Translations under genes and position numbers: made by a program
Shown: piece after piece, positions 56,351-64,000 of the stretch
How the letters are laid out: each line of letters opens with the position of its first letter
Numbering within the stretch: position 1 is the stretch's first letter
NCBI GenBank assembly: GCA_965223165.1
Contig: CBDCVQ010000013.1
Location: forward strand, 177,130-241,129
Length of the DNA: 64,000 bases
Direction: 5' to 3'
Source: JABDMH01 sp965223165
GTDB taxonomy: Bacteria; Bacteroidota; Bacteroidia; Chitinophagales; Saprospiraceae
The notes under the pieces: generated by a model
The model's input: the letters and a program-made list of their open reading frames with translations, nothing else
Told to the model about the DNA's origin: nothing
The model's database searches: none

Positions 56351-57004
56351 ATGCACAACCAGATCAACCGCGTCCGATATTTCTACATCAACAAGTATGT
56401 CGCCTCGCGTCTTTCCGAGAAGCGCTACCGGCTGTCCTACGATTTTAAGCACCGAGCACTTTGGTTTCGGACCAGTAAGGTGGCGGGCCGTACGATAGAC
56501 CATCACTTCAGGCAGGCAACCGCAAGTGGCGCGTACTTGTACGGATCGGAGGTGGCCTACTGGCCCTGGATGTATCGCAACTTCTTCAAATTTGCCTTCG
56601 TGCGAGATCCCCTCGACCGGTTGCTCAGTGCCTGGAAGGACAAGGTGCTGCGACATAACTACTTTGACTTTAGCGCACCGGAGCATGAACGGATGCAGAT
56701 CCTTGACCATTTTCTGACCTGGCTCGAGGACTTGGATATCGACCGATGCGACCAGCACCTCCGCGCTCAGTGGACGCTCATCGACCTGCACCACATTGAC
56801 TTTCTTGGTCGCTTTGAGAGCTTTGCAAGGGATTTTGGGCTCGTGGCCGGTCACCTAGGTATTGAATTTGATCCTGAGGTGCGCCTGAATAGCACCACCG
56901 AGATGCCTTCAGTGGCGCTTTCAATGGGGCAGCGTCGACGGATCGCCCTGGTGTACGAGAAGGATATCCGGATCTTCTATCCATCGCTGCAGGCCTTGCT
57001 TTGA
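56351..57004 (+). CDS. Sulfotransferase family protein
   Basis: 217 residues. A 5'-phosphosulfate-binding-like loop FRTSKVAGRTIDHHF (residues ~40-52) and a 3'-phosphate-binding motif FAFVRDPLDRLLSAWKDKV (~81-99) fit the sulfotransfer_2 family, which moves sulfate from PAPS to carbohydrate acceptors. Short for the family but with both PAPS motifs. It is flanked by two unrelated tandem repeats; no sulfation or polysaccharide operon is visible here. Confidence 0.8.
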   Translation: MHNQINRVRYFYINKYVASRLSEKRYRLSYDFKHRALWFRTSKVAGRTIDHHFRQATASGAYLYGSEVAYWPWMYRNFFKFAFVRDPLDRLLSAWKDKVLRHNYFDFSAPEHERMQILDHFLTWLEDLDIDRCDQHLRAQWTLIDLHHIDFLGRFESFARDFGLVAGHLGIEFDPEVRLNSTTEMPSVALSMGQRRRIALVYEKDIRIFYPSLQALL

Positions 57005-57016
57005 GGCCACGGAGAT

Positions 57017-57360
57017 TTAGGCCACTACGGCGCAAAGGCACAGAGTGATTTGAGTGGCCACAAAGGTACAAAGGGATTTGAGTGGCCACAAAGGCGCAAA
57101 GGCACAAAGGGATTTGAGTGGCCACAAAGGTGCAAAGGCACAAAGGGATTTGAGCGGCCACAAAGGCACAACGGCACAAAGGGATTTGAGTGGCCACAAA
57201 GGTGCAAAGGCACAAAGGGATTTGAGTGGCCACAAAGGCGCAAAGGCACAAAGGGATTTGAGTGGCCACAACGGTGCAAAGGCACAAAGGGATTTGAGTG
57301 GCCACAACGGCGCAACGGCACAAAGTGATTTGAGTGGCCACACAGGCGCAAAGGCACGAA
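57017..57360 (+). repeat. 36-bp tandem repeat (about nine units)
   Basis: Unit atttgagtggccacaaagg followed by (c/t)gcaaaggcacaaaggg, with small variants and a few shortened units. Because 36 is divisible by 3, long open frames appear on both strands (for example LKSLCAFAPLWP repeats), but these are not genes. The unit shares its ccacaaaggcacaaagg core with the dispersed repeats of the toxin locus. Confidence 0.9.
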
Positions 57361-57395
57361 GAGTGTTTTTTTCTTCTTGCCTTCGCTGGTCTATT

Positions 57396-57434
57396 ACAAA
57401 ATAAAAGCCTTGACATTTAGCAATATCAAGGCTT
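57396..57434 (-). terminator. Rho-independent terminator of tRNA-Asp
   Basis: On the minus strand a perfect 9-bp stem AAGCCTTGA/TCAAGGCTT (57426-57434 with 57405-57413) with a 12-nt loop is followed by TTTATTTT. It starts nine bases after the tRNA 3' end. Confidence 0.85.
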
Positions 57435-57442
57435 CACTTCAG

Positions 57443-57517
57443 CGGTCCGGACGGGACTCGAACCCGCGACCCCATGCGTGACAGGCATGTATTCTAACCA
57501 AACTGAACTACCGGACC
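57443..57517 (-). tRNA. tRNA-Asp (anticodon GTC)
   Basis: Read on the minus strand: acceptor stem GGTCCGG/CCGGACC, D arm GTTCAGTTTGGTTAGAAT, anticodon loop CCTGTCACGC with GTC, T arm GCGGGTTCGAGTCCCGT, discriminator G. CCA is not encoded. A terminator follows directly, so it is a single-tRNA transcript. Confidence 0.95.
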
Positions 57518-57625
57518 ATATCTAGACCTGCTCCTTTGAGCGTCTGCAAATGTAGTACGATTTTGCTTGTCCAGCAAACTTCTGAGAAGTCAAATTTTGG
57601 GCCCTCGCGGTCGGGCCTCCACGGC

Positions 57626-58360
57626 TTACAACTCCTTGATATAGATGTTTCTGAACTGCACCAGACTGGGCGGACTGACCCACTCCCCGTCTCGCTTGGA
57701 GCCATGGTGCTGGAGGCCGACCGGCCCTTCCAATGGGATGTCTGGTAGAAGTGCATTTTCGATCACAGTGATGCCGTTGAGCTCTACGGTCAGTCGATCG
57801 CCCTTCATGGTGATGACGAAGCTGTTCCACTCTCCGATGTTCTTGTCGGCGTTGGTCACGGGGGTTACGCCCCTTCGCACCTCCAGAGGCATGTCCTTGT
57901 CTATGCGGTAGCCGTAGACCTCCCCGGAGCCGATCGGCCAGCACCAGATATTCGCCTGACATTTGCCGACGCCACGGAGCAGGATGCCAGAGTCGGAGTC
58001 AGGGACCACCATCGTGATGGGCTTACCATTTTCGTCCAATTTGTGCAGGCCGCTGGGCAGGATGAGCGGTACGCGAGGATTCTTCCAGGGGGTCTCCTTG
58101 ATCCGCCAGTCGACCATCAGGACAAAGTCCTTGTACGCTTTCTCGGACCATAGGCTCTTATCCGCACTGGATTCGCTCTCGGCGTCGTAGTCGATCACAC
58201 CGTCTAGCACCTTCCAATGCCCATTGTCACCCACCGGGATCTTCCACCCAGATAGGTCCTGCCCGTTAAAAATAGAAGTGAAACCCGTCGGTTGTGCGTA
58301 GGCTCCCAGCCATATCGTCAAGAGGGCGAGGACGGCCCAGGCCTTGGATAGTCTCTTCAT
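57626..58360 (-). CDS. DUF1080 (3-keto-disaccharide hydrolase-like) secreted protein
   Basis: 244 residues with a Sec signal peptide (LSKAWAVLALLTIWLGAYAQ). The DUF1080 concanavalin-like fold is shown by FTSIFNGQDLSGWKI, HWKVLDGVIDYD, DFVLMVDWRIKE, DSGILLRG, EWNSFVITMKGDRLTVELNG and GPVGLQHHG. Family members act on 3-keto-glycosides or related glycan products, usually in the periplasm or outside. Ends with FRNIYIKEL, typical for the family. Confidence 0.9.
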   Translation of the reverse strand: MKRLSKAWAVLALLTIWLGAYAQPTGFTSIFNGQDLSGWKIPVGDNGHWKVLDGVIDYDAESESSADKSLWSEKAYKDFVLMVDWRIKETPWKNPRVPLILPSGLHKLDENGKPITMVVPDSDSGILLRGVGKCQANIWCWPIGSGEVYGYRIDKDMPLEVRRGVTPVTNADKNIGEWNSFVITMKGDRLTVELNGITVIENALLPDIPLEGPVGLQHHGSKRDGEWVSPPSLVQFRNIYIKEL

Positions 58361-58481
58361 CTGTCATATAGATTGATGTATGCGGAAGGTACAGCTTTCG
58401 AAACTTGTATGTAAAGGCCATAAAAAATGGGAGCCCCCGATGCACGGGGACTCCCAGTAACTTCATCCCAAGAGCAAGTGG

Positions 58482-59192
58482 TCAGTCGATCCGCTGCCTT
58501 ATCCAGTCCACGCGCTGCTTGACACACTCGTTGATATGGTTGAGAAAACTGTGCCAAGTGCCGGGGCCATGTACCTCCTCGTACTCATCGCCAAAGTTGC
58601 GCTGCACGTCTAGTTCTGCCCAATTGTCTACCGTGAAGACGATGGCGGCGTCCTCGCCATCCGCGTTGGCAAATTCGTTCCAGACGACGATGAAATCTTC
58701 ATCGGCTCGACTTTTTTCGTAGACCTCCTTCACCTTGCCCAAGAGCTCGGCCCACTGCGCACCTTTGCCCCGCTCAAGGTCGTACATCCAGATGATGCTT
58801 TTGCCGGGCGTTGTTTCCCCGACTATGTGGGAGTGGGTCATATCCGTGCTCCAATACCTTGGTGCGGTTATCGATTCGGTCATCGCCACTACCTTGGCCC
58901 AGTCTTCATCATGCGCGTCATCGGAGGGACGAGTGTCCATGGCGGCCCAGTTCGTCGGTCCCATGATCCACTGGTAGCCGGCATAGGGTCCATTGATATT
59001 GAAAAACAGTTGGGCTTGGTGGGCTCCTTCCGGGTGGAATTTTTCGTTATGGGCCTTGACAGCCGCCTCAAAATCATCTTCCATACCCGCCTTCACTTGG
59101 ATATTAACCACCTCCCACAGGGTGGGCGTGTCCCCATCTTGACTCCAACATAGAATAGGGGCTAGCAGGAAGAGAATAGCGTACTTTTTCAT
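58482..59192 (-). CDS. Secreted hypothetical protein, possible dimeric alpha-beta barrel
   Basis: 236 residues from ATG 59192, which starts the signal peptide MKKYAILFLLAPILCWSQ; a longer upstream frame lacks a signal. The segment VVNIQVKAGMEDDFEAAVKAHNEKFHPEGAHQ resembles NIPSNAP/ABM-type dimeric alpha-beta barrels, and a second half (WMYDLERGKG...FIVVWNEFANADGEDAAIVF) may repeat the fold. No enzymatic motif is recognised. Same strand as DUF1080, 121 bp upstream of it. Confidence 0.65.
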   Translation of the reverse strand: MKKYAILFLLAPILCWSQDGDTPTLWEVVNIQVKAGMEDDFEAAVKAHNEKFHPEGAHQAQLFFNINGPYAGYQWIMGPTNWAAMDTRPSDDAHDEDWAKVVAMTESITAPRYWSTDMTHSHIVGETTPGKSIIWMYDLERGKGAQWAELLGKVKEVYEKSRADEDFIVVWNEFANADGEDAAIVFTVDNWAELDVQRNFGDEYEEVHGPGTWHSFLNHINECVKQRVDWIRQRID

Positions 59193-59386
59193 CAGGTTGC
59201 GTTTTTGTGTTTTAGAAAAAAAGAGAGATGGCCCAGGCTGGATATCCTCAAAGTACGAAAAAGCCGTGGTCATGCGGCTCTCCCGGCTGAATTAAAGTCG
59301 TCGCATCTGCGTCAGACTTGGGGCCATAAGACGAGCCACCGTCCTATGCTGATCCCGATTCTCAGCGCTCTTGTCTGTTTTTTCCG

Positions 59387-61789
59387 CTACTCGTGACGCA
59401 GGGCCTCCACCGGATTGGCTACGGCCGCTCTAAATGCATGAAAACCAGTGGTCAAGACCGTGATGAGCACTACCATGACCATCGCCAGCCCAAACAACCA
59501 ATAGTTGAGATTCGCATGATAGGAAAAGGTGTCCAACCATTGCCGCATAAAGTACCACGCAGCCACAAAGGCAGGTATGCTGGCCAGCGCGACCAGACCG
59601 ACAAAATTGCGGGTCAGCAGGACGATAATTTGGGAGCTGCTCGCACCCAATATCTTGCGCACCCCGATCTCCTTCGTCCGCTGCTCCGCTGTGAAGGACG
59701 CCAAGCCCAGCAGGCCCAAACAAGCGATCACGATCATGAGAATGCTAAAGAGGGTGAAAATCCGCGCGCGTACCTGATCGGCCTCATACAGCTCCATGAA
59801 AGCGGCATCGACAAAATCATACTCGAAAGGAGTGCCGGGCAAGACTTCATTCCAGGATCGTTGGACATGGGCAATGATGCCGGCCATCTCCGAGGCAGAC
59901 TCCGGGCGTATGGAGACGTGGATGCGGCTGTTGTTAAATCCGGGACGAAAGACGAGCGGCGCGATCGGCTCATACAGCGACTGCTGATGAAAATCCTTGA
60001 CGACCCCGATCACTCGGGCAAAAGGCAACGTGTCATTACCCTGAAACTGGATGCGCTTGCCAATAGGATCGTCCCAACCCATGCGCTCGACCATCGACTC
60101 ATTGACCATGGCCGCCAGAGTGCTATCCGTGCCGTAGGATCGATCAAAGTTGCGCCCCTCGATGATCGGGATGTTCATGGTCTCAAAAAAATCAAAATCG
60201 ACGCGATAGTTGTCGACACCATACTCGTCGATCACGCCTTCCGAGTTTTCGACGCTCATCACCTGTTTGCCAAAGCCCTCACCGGGGGTAGACGAGGCGC
60301 TGGCGACGGACTTTATCTGCGGCTGCTGTAACAGCTTTTCTCGCAACACCGGAAATTTGTCGCGTGTCTGCTGATCCTGCATACGGAAGGTCATCATGTG
60401 GTCCTTGTCAAACCCCAGCTCTTTATTTCGCAGGTAGTTCATCTGATCGTAGATGATGCCGGTACCAATGATCATAAAAAGGGTGATGGCAAATTGCAGC
60501 GTGACCAGACCCTTGCGCAGTGTGGGATTGCCGGTACCTTTGGCGAGCTTACCCTTCAAAACCGCGATGGGGCGAAATCCCGAAAGGTAGAAGGCCGGAT
60601 AGCTGCCGCCCAGCACTCCGGTGAGCAAGAGGATGCCCAGTGCCCCCAACAAGATGCCGGGGGAGAAGAGTAGTTCTTGTTGCAGATCGAGGCCAAAGGC
60701 CCCATTGAAAGCAGGAAGCAGCAAGAAGACCAGACCAAAGCTCAGCAGGAGGGCGATTAGAGAAAAGATGAGTGATTCCGAGAGGAACTGTCCGATCAGC
60801 TGCCGTCGTTCGGAGCCTAGCACCTTGCGAATACCGACCTCCATGGCCCGCTTGGTCGCCCGGGCGGTGGCCAAATTCATATAGTTGATGCAGGCAATGA
60901 GTAGCATGAACAGAGCGACGGCTCCAAAAATGTAGATGAAGCCCATCTCGCCGACGGGCTCGGGCTCGCCCTGAAAGTCGGACTGGAGGTGGATATCGGT
61001 CAGTCCGATCAGCTCATACTTGATGTTGATGTCAAACTGGTCGAAGATGACGGCCACGTGATTCTCTACTACCTCGCTCAATTTGGATTCGAAGGCCATC
61101 GCGTCGGCGGATTCGTCCAGCAGCACATAGGTATAAATACCAAAGCCACCCCATGATCCCGGGCTGGGGTTCATCAACCCCTCGATCGTATTGCTGGAGA
61201 TCAGGGCCGAGGGACGTATGTGCGAGTAGGTGGGAAAATCTTCGTATACGGCGGTCACCTTGTAGACTCGTTCGCTCGGTGTGCTCAGCGACTTGCCTAT
61301 GGGGTCCACCGCACCAAAGATGCGATTGGCCACACTGGTGGAAAGCATGATCGAGTTGGGCTCATGCAATGGCGTCACGCCATCGCCCTGGGCAACATCA
61401 ATCGTGAAGACCTCCGTCACGGTCGAGTCCGTCAGGTATACATCCTCTTCAAAGAAGAGATCTTCCTCGTATCGAAAACGCGTCCGGCCGTTAGGGATAA
61501 ACCGGACGAATTGCTCTACCTCCGGATAGTCCGCCTTGAGCTGCAAGCCCAGGGGCGTCTGCGTGACCGCCCATCGGAATGCATCATCGGGCTCGGTAAT
61601 GTCTGATGAAATGCGATAGATGCGGTCTGCCTTGGCATGAAAGCGGTCAAAACGCATCTCCGTGGAGATATAGAGCAGAATGAATAAGGTAGCTGCCACC
61701 CCAATGGTGAGGCCCACCACGTTGAGCAATGCATAACCGGGCTGTCTCTTGAAGCCCCTCATGGCAATTCGCCAGTAGTTTCTAATCAT
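59387..61789 (-). CDS. ABC transporter permease, MacB/FtsX type (800 aa)
   Basis: 800 residues with the layout common in Bacteroidota: N-terminal membrane helix (residues ~20-42, YALLNVVGLTIGVAATLFILLY), MacB-type periplasmic domain, FtsX domain 1 (LFMLLIACINYMNLATARATKRAMEVGIRKVLG), a second helix and periplasmic domain, FtsX domain 2 (IACLGLLGLASFTAEQRTKEIGVRKILG). It ends HAFRAAVANPVEALRHE. It normally works with a separate ATPase, not present here. Substrate unknown; such permeases export lipoproteins, antimicrobials or signals. Confidence 0.92.
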   Translation of the reverse strand: MIRNYWRIAMRGFKRQPGYALLNVVGLTIGVAATLFILLYISTEMRFDRFHAKADRIYRISSDITEPDDAFRWAVTQTPLGLQLKADYPEVEQFVRFIPNGRTRFRYEEDLFFEEDVYLTDSTVTEVFTIDVAQGDGVTPLHEPNSIMLSTSVANRIFGAVDPIGKSLSTPSERVYKVTAVYEDFPTYSHIRPSALISSNTIEGLMNPSPGSWGGFGIYTYVLLDESADAMAFESKLSEVVENHVAVIFDQFDINIKYELIGLTDIHLQSDFQGEPEPVGEMGFIYIFGAVALFMLLIACINYMNLATARATKRAMEVGIRKVLGSERRQLIGQFLSESLIFSLIALLLSFGLVFLLLPAFNGAFGLDLQQELLFSPGILLGALGILLLTGVLGGSYPAFYLSGFRPIAVLKGKLAKGTGNPTLRKGLVTLQFAITLFMIIGTGIIYDQMNYLRNKELGFDKDHMMTFRMQDQQTRDKFPVLREKLLQQPQIKSVASASSTPGEGFGKQVMSVENSEGVIDEYGVDNYRVDFDFFETMNIPIIEGRNFDRSYGTDSTLAAMVNESMVERMGWDDPIGKRIQFQGNDTLPFARVIGVVKDFHQQSLYEPIAPLVFRPGFNNSRIHVSIRPESASEMAGIIAHVQRSWNEVLPGTPFEYDFVDAAFMELYEADQVRARIFTLFSILMIVIACLGLLGLASFTAEQRTKEIGVRKILGASSSQIIVLLTRNFVGLVALASIPAFVAAWYFMRQWLDTFSYHANLNYWLFGLAMVMVVLITVLTTGFHAFRAAVANPVEALRHE

Positions 61790-62129
61790 TTCGTCGGGTT
61801 TAAGTCACGATGGACAAGGATTGGATGCGCCGGTGCAAGCCAATCCAGTTATGAATAAACGAAGACTTTCGTAGATCCAGAGCTAGATTAGACGATCGGC
61901 AGCATCTCATCGATCAAAACGACCTAACGAAGGTATTGGCGAGCGGGGACTCTCAAGTAGCGCTACCTGTGTGCTAGCATCAGCGCACGGGGTGCGGTGA
62001 CCCAAGCCGAAATTTGAGGTGGGGATCCGAGGTATCTTCTGGAGGGGCCGCTGGGGAGGCGGCGATCCAAACTGTCGGGCGTTTGGCTTACCTGACCAGC
62101 TCTGGATCGCACCTCGTATATTGGGACCC

Positions 62130-63560
62130 ATGATAGTATTTGATGAGCTGGAATTGTGGCTGATTGCCGGCAGTCAACATCTCTACGGTTCAGAAACCCT
62201 GGCGCAGGTAGCTAGTAATTTGCAAGCGGTGGCTGGTGGGTTGGCGGACGATCCCCGCATCCCAATACGCATCGTGGCCAAATCCGTGCTCACTACCCAG
62301 GCGGAGATCACCGGTCTTTGCAAAGAGGCCAACTATACGGACCCGTGCGTGGGACTGATCGTCTGGATGCACACCTTTTCGCCGGCCAAGATGTGGATCA
62401 ATGGTTTGAAGGTGCTGCACAAACCGCTGCTACACTTGCACACCCAGTTTCATCGGGGCATTCCCTGGTCCGAGATTGACATGGACTATATGAATCTCCA
62501 TCAGTCTGCGCACGGAGGCAGAGAGTTTGGATTTATCTGCACGCGGCTGGGCGTACGTCGCAGTGTGGTCGTCGGTCATCGGCAGGACCCGGCAGTCGCT
62601 GGACAGATCGCCGTTTGGAGTCGTGTGTCAGCCGCCTGGGCCGATGCGCAGGGCATGAAGGTGGCTCGCTTTGGTGACAACATGCGAGAGGTGGCTGTCA
62701 CGGAGGGCAACCAAGTGTCGGCACAGATCCATCTCGGATACAGTGTGAATGGTTTTGGGATGGCTGATCTCACTGCTGCCATAGATGCCGTTTCCGAAGG
62801 AGCGATCGACCAGCTCGTGGAGGCGTATGGTGACCGTTATGACCTGCAAGAAGACTTGCGACCCCAAGGAGATCGTCATCGGGAGCTCCGCGAGGCTGCA
62901 CGTATTGAGGTGGGTATACGCCGCTTTCTGGAGTCGGGTGGATTTGATGCCTTTACGGATACTTTCGAAAACCTGCACACCTTGCGTCAACTGCCCGGAA
63001 TCGCGGTGCAACGCCTGATGGCAGACGGTTACGGTTTTGGCGCCGAAGGGGATTGGAAGACCGCTGCCTTGGTCCGTACCATGAAGGTTATGGCGCAAGG
63101 GCTGCCGGGTGGCAATTCCTTCATGGAGGACTACACCTACCACTTCGAAGAGGGCCAAGCGTCAGTGCTGGGTGCGCACATGCTGGAGATTTGTCCATCC
63201 ATCGCAAGCGGTAGGCCCCGCTGCGAGATTCACCCCTTGGCCATTGGCGGCAAGTCCGATCCTGTGCGCTTGGTTTTTGGCGTAGCCTCGGGTCCGGCTC
63301 TCAATGCATGCATGATCGATCTGGGGGACCGCTTTCAACTGCTGGTCAACACCGTCGAAGTAATCGAGCCCCCGGCGCCACTACCCAAACTCCCGGTAGC
63401 CCGGGCATTGTGGCAGCCTCATCCGGATCTTAAGACAGCAGCCGCTGCCTGGATCAAAGCTGGTGGGGCACATCATACGTGCTTCAGTACCAACCTCACC
63501 GTGGACTACCTGCAAATCTTCGCCGACATGGCCGGGATCGACATGCGCGTGATTGACTAA
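62130..63560 (+). CDS. araA: L-arabinose isomerase
   Basis: 476 residues from ATG 62130 (MIVFDELELWLIAGSQHLYG), the point where family homology begins; the upstream extension is not conserved-looking. It converts L-arabinose to L-ribulose. Signatures: GLIVWMHTFSPAKMWINGL, GAEGDWKTAALVR, NSFMEDYTYHFE and GAHMLEICPSIA, which include the catalytic Glu pair and metal-binding His of the family. Slightly shorter than the ~500 residues of E. coli AraA. No araB or araD is adjacent within the window. Confidence 0.97.
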   Translation: MIVFDELELWLIAGSQHLYGSETLAQVASNLQAVAGGLADDPRIPIRIVAKSVLTTQAEITGLCKEANYTDPCVGLIVWMHTFSPAKMWINGLKVLHKPLLHLHTQFHRGIPWSEIDMDYMNLHQSAHGGREFGFICTRLGVRRSVVVGHRQDPAVAGQIAVWSRVSAAWADAQGMKVARFGDNMREVAVTEGNQVSAQIHLGYSVNGFGMADLTAAIDAVSEGAIDQLVEAYGDRYDLQEDLRPQGDRHRELREAARIEVGIRRFLESGGFDAFTDTFENLHTLRQLPGIAVQRLMADGYGFGAEGDWKTAALVRTMKVMAQGLPGGNSFMEDYTYHFEEGQASVLGAHMLEICPSIASGRPRCEIHPLAIGGKSDPVRLVFGVASGPALNACMIDLGDRFQLLVNTVEVIEPPAPLPKLPVARALWQPHPDLKTAAAAWIKAGGAHHTCFSTNLTVDYLQIFADMAGIDMRVID

Positions 63561-63717
63561 GATTCAACATTGCTCCAAACTATTTGTAGGGAAGAGCCTG
63601 AAGAGAAATCATCATCATCAATCCCCCGTCGATCCGCTGACCCCGCAACCCGCCGATGCATTCCATGAGAGAACAGAGGACAACCCGCTAACTCGGATCT
63701 CGCTAACTCGCAGCACG

Positions 63718-64000
63718 TCACCGCATGATAATCGGCCCAATCTGTGCTTTGTCCAGGGCAGCTAGCAGGTCCGCCATGGCACCCTCCATACAGGCTTGCC
63801 AGAGCGCCTTCACCTCCATCCATCGAGTGTGGTGCTCATCAAACACCTGCTGGTGCTGATCGGCCGGACGAAAGTCAGCCACGGCCACCGCAGAGGACAA
63901 ATAAGACAGTTTCTCCAAAAGCTTCCCCGGGGTCCGGATCATATCCTGTCCGGATCCCGTCTGCTTGAGTTGCAGCATTTCATTTTCTATGGTAGTGATC
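63718..64000 (-). CDS. C-terminal part of a gene running off the window
   Basis: The frame is open on the minus strand from the window edge (ITTIENEMLQLKQTGSGQDMIRTPGKLLEKLSYLSSAVAVADFRPADQHQQVFDEHH...) to the stop at 63718. An internal ATG at 63978 need not be the start. The P..L..KLSYL...V..AD..P..Q pattern recalls the C terminus of secreted VPS10/BNR-type glycosyl-hydrolase-like proteins of Bacteroidota; this is tentative. Convergent with araA. Confidence 0.5.
   Translation of the reverse strand, partial: ITTIENEMLQLKQTGSGQDMIRTPGKLLEKLSYLSSAVAVADFRPADQHQQVFDEHHTRWMEVKALWQACMEGAMADLLAALDKAQIGPIIMR

Noticed and set aside
57017..57360. Possible CRISPR array (36-bp units)
   Set aside because: Units are contiguous with no unique spacers and no cas genes nearby; it is a tandem repeat. 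Long frames in it on both strands are artefacts of the unit length.
57443..57517. tRNA-Asp as the integration site of the toxin locus
   Set aside because: No integrase gene and no direct repeat of the tRNA 3' end was seen, and ordinary genes lie between the locus and the tRNA.

Overview
The window looks like an accessory region of a Bacteroidota chromosome, probably Saprospiria/Lewinella-like. This is inferred from type IX secretion (T9SS) C-terminal sorting domains (YPNPTTDY...GRYY...GQVQL), an SprB-type repeat motif, a LytTR response regulator, a DUF1080 protein and an 800-residue two-FtsX-domain permease. No 16S gene is present, so the genus is not decided.

Positions 1 to about 53,500 form one large, recombining polymorphic-toxin locus. 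The recurring cassette is: (i) a short SprB-repeat relic; (ii) a secreted beta-propeller-like protein ending in a T9SS sorting domain (six copies: 1787, 14075, 19705, 30897, 37727, 42820); (iii) a Sec-signal toxin gene, usually starting MKKCIRL...SSFAQ, with a shared N-terminal leader region, sometimes a Hint self-cleaving domain, and a variable C-terminal tip; (iv) an immunity gene touching or overlapping the toxin stop codon. Recognisable tips are EndoU RNase (1-945), a PD-(D/E)xK-like nuclease (15494), an AHH nuclease (21452, frameshifted), a methyltransferase-like domain (39103), a WHH/HNH nuclease (46200...51050, interrupted) and a WHH relic (about 35991). The tips of 3435 and 32254 are not recognised. 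Immunity genes include several SMI1/KNR4 proteins, Imm49-like and Imm51-like proteins and unassigned ones. Orphan tips, decayed immunity genes and truncated leaders lie between the cassettes.

Six kinds of insertion sequence have landed here, and most insertions can be undone base by base from their target duplications: IS3 (7278-8683) and IS66 (9048-11331) in one SMI1 gene; IS21 (26363-28872) in an Imm49-like gene; IS110 (29483-30798) in a repeat; and two nearly identical single-ORF IS66 elements (44219-45757 and 47963-50672), the second carrying a nested IS4 element (49356-50517) and splitting a WHH toxin. The IS110 5' non-coding region folds by eye into a two-loop bridge RNA whose guide segments match this insertion's own target and the element's own right end.

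From about 53.5 kb the content is ordinary: a LytTR regulator (-), a small hypothetical gene, a tandem repeat of about 120 bp, a sulfotransferase, a 36-bp tandem repeat, tRNA-Asp(GTC) with its terminator (-), a DUF1080 protein (-), a secreted hypothetical protein (-), an ABC permease (-), araA (+), and the 3' end of a minus-strand gene running off the window.

Inferred working model: the CTD-bearing propeller proteins and the CTD-less toxins are exported together, and new tips are gained by recombination through the repeated leader and propeller segments. Old tip/immunity pairs then decay by frameshift and IS insertion.
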